Source of the DNA: Patiria pectinifera
Taxonomy: Eukaryota; Echinodermata; Asteroidea; Valvatida; Asterinidae
Direction: 5' to 3'
Assembly (NCBI GenBank): GCA_029964075.1
Contig: CM057142.1
Coordinates: 28,522,392-28,586,391, forward strand
Length of the DNA stretch: 64,000 nucleotides
Below, one piece after another: positions 36,401 through 51,400 of this stretch. Below the pieces are notes generated by a model. The model saw only the letters and a program-made list of their open reading frames with translations. It did no database searches and had not been told where the DNA came from. Position 1 is the first letter of the stretch; every line of letters begins with the position of its first letter. Made by a program: the position numbers and the translations under genes.

Positions 36401-39400
36401 TTGGTCATGCAGGTCAGGAAACATACATACTTTACCATAACATCTGAGGACGAGGCATTGTGTTTCCCTTTGTACAGTACAACATGACACTCTGCCACAG
36501 ACCAAGCATACAGACTTGCGTTCCAGGACCGTTCTCAACAAAAGATGTACGTTATATGTTTGTAGTACACAAACACAAAAACACATTGTTATGTCTTTTG
36601 TTGCACTGAAATAGATTTTGTTACAGACCTTCCAAAAAATTATGATTTACCAGAAACATCTGAAAGTTTCAGAACAAAATGGCTAGTTTCTGTATTCTTA
36701 CAACAAAATTATTGATTGTTATTTTGAAATTAAAACAAATACATACTTTTAGGTTACACTATACTCAACCACGAAAACTGACATTTAAAAAGAAAAGTAT
36801 TACCACGCGTAAACTATTTTGTCATTTTTAAAGTTTGCATTTTTAAATTTCAGGAAGGGTGCTGTGGTGGCAATGCCGCGAATTGCTGCATGAACACCGA
36901 TCAGAATGGCATCAGGGAAGAAGGGGTATGTAGAACAATCACTAAAACACTTTGCCTACCAAAGAGTAAACACAAGCATGACAAGGAGTGGAAGAAGCCA
37001 AACTAAAAAAGAAAAATTCAAGATTCATTGATCAAAATAACTCATTTGAAATGACGAAAATCATGAATCAAACCAATGTGATGTTTTGTTCGTTTGCTAT
37101 TAATAATACATTTTGATTTTTCAACCTTGAAATAACTGAATTGGTTAAAGGCATCATTTGCAATTCACAAGGTGGAATTTTGCATCGGGGTGATGCATAT
37201 CAAATTAGGTTTTTGCCCTTCACCGACGTATAAATACTGTATACTCGGCGTGTTACCTCCCAAGCAAAAGTTGAAAAACAAATCGTTTGCACTCATCCCC
37301 AAAGTAATCAACTGAATTATTATAAAAAGCTTACTTGGATTTAGGACTGTAGTTAAACTAAATGCCCCGTGAAATTTGTTCTGTGTGGCTTGCTGTCATT
37401 TAGAAGAAATCATGAAACGAAGGTGATTTCCAACGATCAGTCACTTGTCTGATTTTTGGAATAAAGAGTGCTATTGAAGAAATCGTGTTTCGTGACCACA
37501 AGGTTGTGCATGGATTTTCAGTTTTCTTGAAAACTGCAATATGTAGTGAGCAGAAACTTCAACACATTAGGTTTTGAACATTCGTCGTTGGATTTAGAGT
37601 GGTGTTATTATTAACAAATAAAATGCTGGAAAAGCAAATGATGCTATACATGCATGTGGGGTGCTGTGGTCAAATGGTTACGGTGTTCGACTCGTGTGCC
37701 GTGGTACATGGGTTCGAATCCTTACCATGGGAACGTTTGCGCTCCTGAGCAAGGCGCTTTACCATTATTGCTTCGTCCTTCGGATGGGACGTGAAGCCGT
37801 AGGTCCCGTGTTTTGTGTAATGCACGTTAAAGAACCCAGTAACACTTATCGCTAAGAGAACGGGTTTGCCCCGGTGTTTCTGGCAGTGGCTGCTTAATGC
37901 GCCGCAGCACAGGTGCTACATAATGGTTCTCATATTTCTCATGTACTCCATTTACCTGTCTCTATTAATGGACATAATTTCCAGCGCCTTGAGTACCTAA
38001 TTGTTGGTAGATACGTGAGCTATATAAGACTTTGGTATTATTATTATTATTATTATTATGTAAAGCCAAAACAAATTGTTGCATGTGTTGGATACTCTGT
38101 TTTCCAATTCAATTCAGTTTTACTATTATTATTATGTTTTTGGTTGGTCCTGTTTGAAGGTTTCAACGCAGCTTTTTGACCCGAGTGAGTTTACACCTTA
38201 CGACCCCACTCAAGAGCCAATATTCCCTCCAGAGCTGATGGTAAGTTGTACCAATCAAACATTGAAATCAGGTTATTTCCAGATCCTTAATTTACCCCTC
38301 TCTAAGTGTCATTGATAGACTGTAGTGCAAGTTTGCATGAAACTCTCCAAAGAGATGAGCTACAAAGGCTCCAAGAAATAATCAAATGTAGACATAATTT
38401 GTGCATACTTGCACAGCCATGCCTGTTCACTGTGTAAAAATGATGGAAAGCTTTTTGACCGATTTTTTTTTTTCTTCAGATGTGTGATTTTTGGATTTGA
38501 TTTGATTGAGTGGTCGGGCACAACCCGACCACTGATTGGAGTTGTTACGATTAATCTTCTTTCTTTCTTTTTTTCTTTTTTTCCGGACATTAAGTTTCCG
38601 CGGCTTTTCTCCTAAACGGTATACGGTATGAACTTGTAACTTTCAACATATATCGACCCTCGTCCCAAGTGGTGCATATTACTCTGACGTCATGATGACG
38701 TCATTGGGTGTCAAATTACAAGCGATTTGAGAGGAAAAAGTGGCCAAATACTTTCACCTATAACTCTTAAACAAAGTGATCAATTACGTTTCAACTTTGC
38801 AATCAGATAGACTATTAGTTGATGAACTTTTTTTGTCGTATACGTGAACTCGCTTGACCTTTACTTCCGGGTCTGCCGGAAGGTCAAAGTTAGGTGAATT
38901 CAAAATTAAGACTTAAGCCTGAAATTAAAACAAAGCAAAATTTCTTCCAAACGGTTTACGGGAGGATCATAAAACCTAGTGTGAATTTGTACCATGTTAC
39001 GAAGATGTTATAAATTTGGTTACGTCATCATGACGTAATGTAAGGGCAAAGTGATGGAAGGGCAAATATTGACAAAATAGTTTGAGCTACCGGTATATCT
39101 TTTGAACTCAATAGAGTATCGTGTTCGTTTTTTTCTTGAGGTTGTAGACTATGCCTTGAGTAACATTTCTTGTTCCCGGACACGAAACCGCTTGACCTTT
39201 ACTTCCGGTGTTACCGGAAGCGCAATAAAAACTGAAGATAACCAGGAAGCGGAAGCATTTTACTACATTTTACTATGTTTTACTATATTTGTTGGAGCAA
39301 ATAAGAAAGCGACTGCTTACAATAATAGTACTGCTACCACATAATGTCATCATATTTGTTCACCAGGGACTGCAAATTTACAGCTCTTATAAGAATACAC

Positions 39401-42400
39401 CCAGGAGAGGATCCAGGAAATTGTACAAAATCACACAAAGCATTCAATTCTAATATTCTCGTCCATTTTCTGATATTTTTCGCCATAACCGATTGAAATC
39501 GCGCCTCGCCAGTTTTCCTCTCATATCTGAATGCTGAAAATTAATATTTCTACAGCGTGTAGCCACAAACTTTTCTGTCGTAAACTCAGTGCAGAATTTT
39601 ATTATGCCCATGCAAAAGAAAAAATAACATATAAGCCATTTTATGATAAAATCAGCATATGTTGCATAAAACTCCAACGACGTTAGAGGCTCCTTTAAGT
39701 CTACCGATGTCATAAATTCAGTGCAGAATTTTATTATACCCATGCAAAAGACCAACAACAACAAAAACAATATAAAAGCCATTTTATCTTAAAATTAGCA
39801 TAATTATGTTTCATAAACTTTAACGAAGTGAGACGCTCTGTCAATTCTACCAATGTCGTAGCCTTAGTGCAGAATTTTATTATGCCCATGCAAAAGACAA
39901 AAACAAAACAAAATCAAAAAGCCATTTTATTTTAAGATTAGCATAATTCTGTTGCATAAACTCCAACGACGTTAGAGGCTTCGTTAACTCTACCAATAGT
40001 CCCAACTGGTTGTATGCTTGAGTAGCCATCCATGCAGCGCCAGATGTGCGCTTCCTAATAGGCCTACAAGTCTTGTCGAGGTAGCAACAAGTTCAACTGC
40101 AAGTTGTGTGATTTTCTTTGTGAAAAACACAGGGTAATGGGTGCAGGGTAAAGGGAGGGGTTGTGTGCAGTTCAATTATGATTAAGTCACTGTAAACACA
40201 AGAAAATATGCCAGCCCGACCACTCTGCGTTTGTAACTCAACAAACGCGAACCTCTAGTTTGATTTATTTTCGAACTCATCACAGTTGTAAAAAATGAAC
40301 AAGTAAATTAAACAGAGTATACAACAAGCTTTCTGAATGCAATGATGCTACATGTACATGTATGCTGTGACAGCGTAGTGATAGTCTTTCTGTGATTTAA
40401 ACTAGTAGGCTATCAGTTTCGGTCCACAAATTGGGCCACCGGTATCAAATGAGCAAAATGAGCAATGCTCATAGCGATTTTTGGCAAGGCATGCACATCT
40501 AGAGGTGGAAAATGTGTGATAGATTTGCAGGGTGAGTGGTGGCAGTTTTTTGGGTGGTATCGCTTTTATTTAATTTTTTTCAAAATGGCCGCCAATATGC
40601 TTGTCATCGGATTAATTATACGTAGTAAGAAGCATGTTTTGGCCGTCATTTTTACAAAAAAAGGTTGATAGCACCCAAAAAGATGTCACCGCTGCAATGC
40701 TATCACATATTTTCCAACTACAGGGGTGGATATCTTGCAAAAAATCACAATGAGCATTATTCCCCTCATTTGATACCGACCAAACCCCCAGGCTGATGGC
40801 CTATAGCCTTCATTGTCCAGTTAGGGATTCTCTTCACAACTAAGACCCTGACCCACAGATCATGCTGTTAGTACAAGTTTGTTCACTGATGACCAAGTGT
40901 GGTGTAGCAATGCACATAACCGTTGCTTTCTTTGTACATGTACAGCTTATGCTGGATGAAGGGACTCTAGCAGTCCAGAAATTTGAGGGTAACAACTTGA
41001 TCTGGTTACGCCCAGCCACAGTCAGCCAACTGCTTGACCTTAAGGTCAAGTATCCCCAAGCCAAAATGGTCGCTGGAAACACCGAAGTGGGTGAGTGAAG
41101 ATCAAGCCTTGTTTACTGCATCTCATAAACAATGAACCAAATGGGCTTCTATCATTGGTCAGTAAAATTCCAGTCTGGTTTGGAAGTACATGTAGAAGTA
41201 GTCATGTGCATACTCTCTACCAACCAATCAGTTGGAAAGTATAGTACCCAAAGGTTGGCTTGCAGTTTAAACATACGATTCCAGCTTGCGTTTTTTTCGC
41301 ACCAACAGGAAGATATATATAAGTTAACCCCTCATGATCGGATATTTCACTCTAATTCTTTTGAAACCATGGTGACTCTGTATAATACCTCTTTTTATTG
41401 TTGAAACTAACTCTGTCAAGAACTCCTATACGGTGTACTGCACAGGAAAACGAGCTGCCGGATGATTGTTTTTTTGACCACACAAAACTGTTGGTAGCAG
41501 CCTCCCATTTGGACTACAGATTTGTCACTTAACCAAAAATACCTAATTGTTTCTTATGCGATAATAAACTGCATCCAAATTACTCTGCTACAACTGGCAA
41601 TAAAACATGCAGCTGCAATCTGAGGCCTGTGTCACCTGTGACATAATGCCAAAAGGCATCATGGCAAAAAATGTAAACATCGATTGCATGTTGTTTTGCC
41701 CTGGCCTCATTAAACATTTTACGTGTACTTCTAAACAAATCTGACATGGTGTATAGAAGACTTAGAAGTGGTGGAATCTTCCATAGATCTGAGATTCTTT
41801 TCTAAAATGGACTCTAAGTTAAAATGAAAAAAAATGACTTAAAATACAGAAAACTGTCAGGATTGTGGTTGGTCAGATTCAACAGCAATAACAGTGCAGA
41901 GATGGTGTACTCAAATGTTGCATGGCCCCAAATGACAAAAGAGCTGCATTTCTTATTAGAGTGTTAAAAAAAAACTGGCTTCCATTAGGGCCTGGCATAC
42001 ATTACAATTTACTTACATAAATTTAAAGACACAGTAAAAATTAAAAGAAGTAAAGCCTGAAACAAAACCTGACTTAAAAGATATAGTCCATCATTTGCAA
42101 TTTGTGCATTTTGTTCGTTTGAAGCAACAAAAGTGTTCAAAATCGAGTGAAGGATACTGAACAACTAACCTGATGAAGTTTCAGTTCAGCTTCAGCTGTA
42201 TATTCCGAGAAAAAATGCATTCTAGGATCTCAATTTCAAATCAAAAGTTGCTGAATCATGTTTTTTTTTTAATTGTTTTGAATTGCAGCTATACGCGATG
42301 TCGCGCACTGATCCGACGAATTATTGCAACCACGCGTGCCTGTGCGTCATTCCATTGTTTGCGCGTGATGCGCCGAATAACAAAACGAACTACTAATTAA

Positions 42401-45400
42401 GACGCACGATTGGAAAGGCCTTCTTTCGTTGATTACTTTAAAATGATAGCTTGCCAGAAAGATAAATTTCACAGGGAGTTTAGTCCACTTACTATCTTGC
42501 AACCAAATATGTTTTTCAACAAAAATACGCCAGTTACTTTTTCGGTTGGCTGCAAATGATGGACTATAGCTTTAAAAGCTTCAAGTGTAACTGATTATCT
42601 ACACATTCATTAGGGCCACTTTTTTGTATATTTTATCCACTTTGTCTCTCAGGTGTTGAAGTCAAGTTCAAGAATCAAGTCTATCCCGTCATTATTGATA
42701 TCAACCACATTCCAGGGTTGACCAATATTGAGACCACACCCTATGGGGTGAGAGTAGGGGCGTCAGTGTCGCTGTCGTGTCTTGATGGTTATCTGAAGAA
42801 GGTCATACAAGACCAGCCAGGTATGTTTTGTGACTTGAAATGTGTAATTGTTATGGATAGGAATATTGGATTTCATTTATTAGACCAACCAATATTTCGG
42901 GCGAGATAGAAGTTGAGCCACAACCTTGCCTGAAATACCATGATTATGAGTCCAGACCTCAATTATAAGACAACTCGGATTGTCTGTCTTCCTTTTTTTT
43001 ATTTGTTTTGAATCATTGTGAATTTCTTTTTAACTACACATATGTAATTTGGAACTTCTTACGATAGATAATTTTTGTTTATTATGAATGAAAATATAAG
43101 AAATTTCATGTGCATTGTGAAAGCAAAAGGTATTTTTTTTAAATTGTTTATTTTAACCCTTTAACTTCCATTGTTTTTCCTGTGTACAACAAAAACGCTC
43201 ATTTTGTTGGTCTTTATTTGGACAGAACATAAGACACGTGTCTATGCAGCCATTGTGGAGATGCTTCGCTGGTTTGCCGGACATCAGATCAGGAATGTCG
43301 CTGTGAGTTTATTTGTCCACATTTGTAGTTCTGAAGGCTAGTGGAGTAAACCCAGAGAGTTGATAAATTGCTACATAAGTTTAATACATAGTAGCAGTGA
43401 GTGGTGGTTTGTATTTAACTTTGAGGGTGTGGATTGTAGGCAAGCCACAGGGATGATAATTGACTATTAACCCTAACCGCCCTGAATCCTCCAACATCCT
43501 TTTTTGCAAATTGGAGGAATTTGCAGGATTGAGGTTACTGGCCAAAGTGCGTTGCTGATTTCGGAGTACGCACTGTGTCAAGGTCTTAGGCCGGACCTTG
43601 TGTTGTTTATGCTCAGCCGTGCATAAATTTAGTCCTTGATTATACTTGACATCCTCCGCACTGCTCCAGGATGTCACTGCCTCTGCCTCAGCCTATTGAC
43701 AGTCATAGCCGGAGGATTTTGCAGGATTCAGGCAGTGGTCACCCCTCCATGGACCATATTCAAGAAACAACGGAGGAATTTGCAGGATTGAGGCTATATG
43801 CTATTTTTCCATGAGGCCAATTGGAGGATTTTGCAGGATTGAGGCTACATCCTAGCAAAAAGGCCTAGGGAGTTAGGGTTAAGAGTGAGGTGTGTAGCCT
43901 AATAATGATGAAATGGATGATATGAGAATCAAATATGATTTCAAGATTTGAAAACTCAAATTACATTCAGTTACTTTTTACATGTAGGTGAGTTGGCATG
44001 AAAAGTTGTCATTTTGTTTGAAAACCACAGAACACAGATTTTCAGTTCTCATGCGACTCTGTACATGTATGGCTTTACGATCTATAGAGGACAGACACAC
44101 AATTTGAGAACAACAGATCCTTTCGGTCCTCGAGCGTTAGGTCTTTTTGTTGAAAACAGTCCTTGATCGTGCGGTAAGGTGCTTATTCTATGGGAGAGTG
44201 TTATATTACCGGGACAAAGGGAAACACAAAGCATTGTCCTCGGGCGTATAGAAATTCACGAGTGGCTGGACATACACATGTATGTTAAGACACTTTGGGA
44301 AATAGTTGGTAGTTTTACTCCATTATTTTGTCAGGAAACAAATCAGTGTATCAAAAACACCTTTCGTCTTGATCTTGGCAGAAGTTAACATGATGTAATT
44401 ACTTTCATCTTTGTATTTTATGCCTCTGCCCGTCGTCAATATCCAATCAGTGTTTGGGTGGTAACATAGCGACCGGGAGCCCCATATCGGACATGAATCC
44501 CCTGCTCATGGCTGCAAGGTGTACCCTGGAGCTCACCTCCAAACAAGGTAAGAATCAAAAATCCATCTGCGAGCTCCCGTCAATGTATAACAGTTTAGTC
44601 TGTCTTCATTTAACCTCGCAATTGGTTTCTAATTCCCAAAATTAGTAGTCGAGATAAAATTTGTGCATTTTGTTCATTTGAAGCTACACAATTCAGGCAT
44701 GCAACTTTTCCTCGGATCCGCTGATTTCCTAGTTTTTTACTTCTCATGAATGCAATTACAAATTGAAAAATACTGTACAAAGTCTTGTATGGTTTGAAGT
44801 TCCCTCTTTTTCTAAATTCCCAGTTGCATGCCTGACAATTGCTGAGAATCTTAAGTAGCGTGCATAACAACTAGCCTGTTGAAATTTCAGCTCATTTGCT
44901 TACGCACGTAAAATGTGTGCCTGCAGGCATCCTCTTTTGAAACCACATTGGGAGTAGCCTCCACTAGAAACTACTGAGAGAAAACAGTCAATCTAACTGT
45001 AAACTGGCCAGCCCTCTAATCTGTCTTAATCCTTTGTCCAAACAGTGGCTTTATAGTCCCTAACACTTAGTATAATAAAGCCACATGTGCTGTCACACAG
45101 CTGATATTGACAAGTGCAGGGGATTAGCAGCAGTATCTGATAACAGGGGCCAGTTTGTTGACAAAGGGATTAACAAGATAAGAGTGTACCACTAGAAGTA
45201 CTGTATTCTTTTTGAGTTTACAGGCCCTAACTCGGAAAGCTGCTAGAAGCACTTACACCTGATGACCTTCAGTGTTAGTTTTCATCAAAACAATACCATT
45301 TCAGGGGGGAATAATTTCACAGGGTACATGTATTTGATACCAGTCATATCTTCACTTTGGGCAAGGTTTCTCTCAGTAAAGTGGAAGGTACTTTTCTGGG

Positions 45401-48400
45401 TTGATCCTATGTATCTTTAAATTGTATAAACTGATCAAGTATTGAGTCCTTGTGTACAATCTACAACGAATTGTATTGAGTTTAAAAATATGACGTGTGT
45501 AGTTTCAAACATCACTTTTCCAGGGTGGGGGTGGCCTAAGCTCTGCAAATATTTGGAAATTATTGGCAAATTTGGGATAAGGGTAATTAGTTTAAGGCAC
45601 CTAATCTCAGAAGATATTTGGCACGGATTGAAATATAAAAAGGACCATTTCTGTAAATTATTTCTTCATAAATATTTCTTAAGAATTGACCGTGTAAAAC
45701 AAACTCAGATTTAGGATTTGGACAGAACTTTTTGTAACTACATGGCCTGCTTGAACAATGCCCTGCCTACTGCAGGACTGGCTTCTTGACAAGGTCCGAG
45801 TGAACTTCTGTATTTATCTCGACTTTGAGTGTAAATACTTTTGACCATTTGTTGAACAGGTTCACGTGCAGTTACCATGGATGGCAACTTTTTCACTGGT
45901 TATAGAAAGAATATCATCGGCCCGAATGAGGTCATCCTAGCTGTTAACATTCCATTCACATCAGAGGTGAGAGTTGCCTTTATATCGCTTGTTATATGCT
46001 TATTATATCGTTGTTTTTGCTCAGCCATGCATAAATATAGGCCTGGATTATACTTACAATCTTCCGTGCTGCTCCAGGATGTCACTGGCCAAGCCTCATC
46101 ATATTGACAGTCACTGCCGCAGGATTTTGCAGGATTCCGGCAGTGGTCACCCCTCCACGGACCATATTCTAGAAATAATGGAGGAATTTGCAGGGTTGAG
46201 GCTACATCCTAGTAAAAAGGCTTAGGGAGTTAGGGTTAAATGTGAGTTGAGGACATGGGACAATACATATATGCCTATTTGTGCGTGAATAGTAAACAAA
46301 ACCTGAATTGAGTTGACTTTGATTCAATCCCCAGAACGAGTATTTCTACGGCTTCAAGCAGGCCCCACGACGTGAGGATGATATAGCCATAGTGAATGCT
46401 GGCATGAGGGTCCTCATGAAACCTGGCACCAACGTGGTAGAGGATTGTACCCTGGCATTCGGTGGCATGGCTCCTACATCGGTGCTGGCCTCAAAGACCA
46501 TGGCAAGCATCAAAGGAAGGTCCGTGACTTTTTCATGCTGTAAACCTTGTATCATGCATATTAGAAGGAAAGATTTTCAATAAGAGATTTAATTTTCAAT
46601 AACATCGTCAGGCTTAATTGTAAATTACTGGTTAAAGGGGTACTAGGTCCTGAAATCCCCGAAAATTTCATGTTTTGGATTGTTTACTTAGCCTATTTCA
46701 AACATCTGGTTGAAAGGAAACGAGAAAAGACGAAAAAACCCTGGTTGTTTACATCGGACACGACGGAGTACGAATACGTTTTTCGTATACACGTTGTGTG
46801 TCTCGGGAACAGCAGTGACCAATTACCAATGCAAAAAATATGGTTTCTTCAACGTCCGCAAAAGGCAAACACTTTACGAATGAGATCACAACTAGCATCA
46901 AAACAGCTCGAATTTATGGGGTCGCAAAAGTGGACCCCGAAATTCGTTTTCGAATGCGTACTACAGGAATAACACAAAAACTCCCAGTTTTTAAAGGATA
47001 GTTGTGTGGATTTTTATATCCTACTTTTAAAAGTTCTTTCCAATTAACATCATCTCGTTCAAAGCGCGTTTTGTAGCGTTCCAGGCCCCAGTGTCACTTT
47101 AATGGTAAAATGGTCACTGAAAGTTTTGGTAATGTTTAATTCAAACATCTAGCACTCTTTTTAGACATACATTGGGCAAATTTGTCTCAATGGTGTTGAA
47201 TTGAAAAAGTAATTGTTTTGGTCTTTCATTTCAGTGCTTTTGTTATTTGTACACTGTTTGTGATTTCTTGCATAGCAAGATAGGGATATAGAGGACGGAT
47301 ATTCTAGGTGTGCTCTTGAAATTCTGCCCTGGCTTCACCCAACTGTTTTTATGTTCTGTTTTTAACCAGGCACTGGGCTGACGGTTTAGTAGAGGCAATG
47401 TGCCCGTTATTGGCCCAGGATTTGCCCCTACCCCCAGGGGCACCGGGCGGCATGGAACCCTACCGACAGTCACTCACCCTCAGCTTCTTCTTCAAGTTCT
47501 ACCTTGGGGTCTTGGAGGAGTTGAAGCTGAAATTGGTGAGTGTTCATTTTGTTCTGTAATTCTGTCTTTCCTGTGAGCCACATACATTTAAAAAATAATC
47601 CCTTAACCATGTTAACCCTAACTCCCTGGCATGATTTACTTGGAACCATATCCATCCTGGCAAATTCAAACACCATATGGGAAAGTGCACACACATATTT
47701 CTGACTAAATTTGATTCTGGAGGTATGCCAACACAATGTAAAAGACTGTCAGTTTAGGGGTACTGTACCCATCCTGACAGATTCCAACAAAACATGCTGT
47801 TGGGGTTTGATGGGTTGAATTCTGTTTGGGTTCATAAATGTCTTGTTGCTTGATTATACCTGTTTGTTATAAAAATGATTCCATTAGATCTTTGAGTAAT
47901 ATATTTTTATTTTCGAGTAATATTTTTATTGCAATAAGACATTTTTACTTTCTTTCATTTCTCCTCATTAAGCCTGGTCTGAGTGATACATCTATCCCTG
48001 CGTCCTTCAAGTCGGCCAATCAGCAGTACCATAAGAACTCGGCTCGGGGAGTGCAGATGTATCAGGTAATCTTAAAATGATGGTTGTGTTTAGGATTCTG
48101 TAACTTGAAAAGTACATGAGTGATTTGAATGATTATTGTACTAAAAGAAAGCTTATGAATTGGGCTTTCATATCATAGATTTTGAAAGTGCTACATGCAG
48201 AACTTCACTTAAACAATGGTCCCGACATTTGGGTTTCATTTTTTTTTAATCACCCGGTATTGAGGATGAATCATTTCCTGTCGCTGGTCTGATCAACACA
48301 TTAATTTTACATGACTTTATACATGTTGTATTGGGCGTCCCAAAATCTGGAACTCTACTCAGCCATTTGGAGAACCTCTGATGAGAACACATGTTGAAAG

Positions 48401-51400
48401 TAGTTGGCGTGTCCAACAGTAGTAGGGCATTCCATTATTATCACCGGTACTACAAAGTGTTAGATTGTATTTGTTTACTGATAAATCAAAAAACCATAGA
48501 TTGCTCTGGCGGCTTCAGGCAGATCAGATTTGAACAATCCGCTTGTTGCATTTGGAACACCAGACTGTCTCTATTCTTCCTGCTAGGAGTGGTATAAACA
48601 GCCCTGTAGTTGCGTTGGCCTAAACGTCCCGTTGTCAAACAAAGTTAATCCGATTATGTAATTAGATGCTATACTTCGCAACTATGCGGCTGTTTAAAGG
48701 GCATCACACATCAAGCCAGCGCCTTTAAATTCTGTAATGCTTTGACCAATTGAGTAATTGAATAATTACATTTGGCTCATAAAATATGAGATACGGTACA
48801 GTAATAAGTCATTCCATGCCATTGCTGGCATTTGAATCATTTGAATAGAGCATTAGTCACCCATGTTTTGCAGGGGTCTTCTATTTTCATGCCCAACAAA
48901 ATGTCCATTTCTTCATCAGGAGGTCCCTGCAGGTCAGCCTGATTCTGATGCTGTGGGCCGACCTTTGGCCCACCTGGCTGCCCTCAAGCAGGTCACCGGT
49001 GAAGCTCTGTACGTCGATGACATAACACCAGCAAGAGGTGAACAAATCTCTGTCCTTCCTTAAAATTAAAAGTTCTTAACTATTACCTCTTGAGCAACTT
49101 GGAATTTAATGCCTACCAATTTGAGCAGAATCCCAGTGTTGTAGCTGAGTCCATCACAAGTCTAACACAAGTCCAGTCAAGAGTAAATCAAAAAGCCCTT
49201 TCACAAGTCCAGTCACAAGTAACTGGGATGAACAATGACAAAGGAATGTTTTTGTCAACATTTGTTTGATAAGCTTGTGACTTGACTTAAGGCTGGATTG
49301 CTTGTGATGAACTTGTGATGGATTATGTGGACTTGTGATGGACTCGACTACAGCAATGCAAACTCCAACAGTTTATTTTTATACATATCAACAACAATTT
49401 GTTACTTGTTAATGTATTGTAGATATTAGCACTTTTGGGATTCTTTGAGGTTCACCTGTAGACTTTATTATCTTTATTTTTTCAACAGACGAGCTTTATC
49501 TTGGCATGGTGTGTAGCAAGAAAGCCCATGCAAAGCTACTGTAAGTGCTTAAGATTAAATGTTTTATTCAAGCAGACCATACCGAGGTATTAAGATGCTA
49601 TTGTACATTGCTGCGTGAGTTGTTGTAAAGCGTGTCACGTGATCTGTTTAGTTAGCGTGATCAATGAGAACGTAGTTGCGCGGGGAGGCGCAGTACATCA
49701 GTCTACTGGTAGCCAGGGAACTGAGCACTTGCAATGTCAACCCGCTGGCGAGCATGCGAGAGGCGCGCATATAACGAGCCAGCGTACTTGGTTGGGCCTT
49801 GTGAGTATACATGTACACATTGTTGAGTGTGTGGGCTTAGGTATGCTGCAGCGTTGGTTGCAGACTCAAACCGGGGGCAGCAATACATGCTATTGGAGGC
49901 ACGCATTTGGCGAGTGTATCCGCTGCATAGGCTGTACAGAATTTCATCTACCAGTTTGGTTGTGGTACTTAATAAATATGTTAACCCTAATGATTGCTGT
50001 CACTGTCTCCATTATTGCATGCTTCTTTGACTCGATACAGTTGTCTTGTTCCTCAGTCCATTGTCATACCTGTGGATGGGGATATATTTTCCCCTAATGG
50101 AAGGCCTCGATGTATCCACTCAGATGCTCGGGTGCCGGGATGCGGGTACAGAGAACCGCTGCTACTGGTGTCAGAAGTGGGATGTTTACAGGCAAATAAT
50201 CAAATGTTGTACAAGTAACTTTTGCCACACGATTTTTTTCATCCAACAAGTTCCCTCTTTTAAGAGAGGAAGACGTCTGCGAAGTTCTCTCGACTGGAGA
50301 CTCTTAGAGGTCCGTTTCTAGATTTCACTGACGGCAACCCCATGACACACACATGTAGTTCAGCCCACAAATTTGTTTGCAGCTATTGAGCACTTATTCT
50401 CAACCGAAACCAGTCACTGGAGGAGAGTTTGGACACTATAGACAACTCCTGGAGGAAGTGAAAGTAAGCACCAACACCTCTGTCGGTGTGAGGCGTGCAA
50501 CACAGCCCTTGACATTGACTTAAGAACACCTCTACAAGTATGCACGTGTGGAAAGTGCAGGAAGCTGTGCATTCTGGAATCTGAACCACAACCTCCGGGT
50601 TGAGAGTGGCCACCCTTTACGCCAGGTATCGACGTTGCCCTTTTCGAAGTAATCGCCAGGACAAACTCAGGGTTCAAAATACCTGGTGGACTGAGGCCAG
50701 TGATTTTTGGCATCCGTCTTGCAGCATCAATAACAATACTAGTGTTTTTTTCAATAACATTTGCTAAATTTATTTACATGTAATTCCAAAGTTTATGTAA
50801 AAATTTAGAAAATCAGGTTCAGTAAGTGCATTTCCGTTCTTTTTATAATCTTTATATTATGCCACTAGAATTTAAATATGTGGGGAGTTGACCAATAGAA
50901 AGTCAATTGCTGGAACACAATTCTGCACCATACATGTATGTAAAGACCTATGGTGGATATCAGGTTGTTTGGATTCAGAATACATGTACATGTACTTGCA
51001 TATGCACATGAACAGCATGCAAGACTATGTACGCGCAAATAAAACGTGTGGCTGGGGTGCGACTGAAGTGTTATTATCAGGCATAGTCCCAAGCGTGCTC
51101 CAGAATTTAAATATCTCTTCGGATATGTGTGCCTTGCTTAACAGCAGGTTTGCAATCACATGCATAGTATTTTTGTCCCTGATTGCACAGCAGCAAAGCT
51201 AAATCCCGTAAGTAAATAACTAACTCTGGTTTGAATAGCAGTTAAGTTAATATTTCTTTGAGATAAATATATATGTAAAAGCACATTTGTTACATTACCT
51301 TTAATGAGTTTTTACATGTATAATAAAACGATTGGTTCATAATCCCTTTTGTCGTTATTGTGTTGGTCTTGTAAAATGTGTTCCAGTCCAGTAATTTTTA

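Noticed and set aside
37659..37730. Possible tRNA gene (good A and B boxes)
   Set aside because: It cannot be folded into a clean cloverleaf by eye and continues into a SINE body and (TTA)n tail, so it is a SINE head.
46670..46972. 100-codon frame just after XDH exon 13
   Set aside because: It lies in an intron, has no family match, and the XDH phases join exon 13 to exon 14 without it.
49615..50097. 160-codon frame in XDH intron 17
   Set aside because: It lies inside the LTR-like repeat, and its right-hand counterpart is not open in the same frame.
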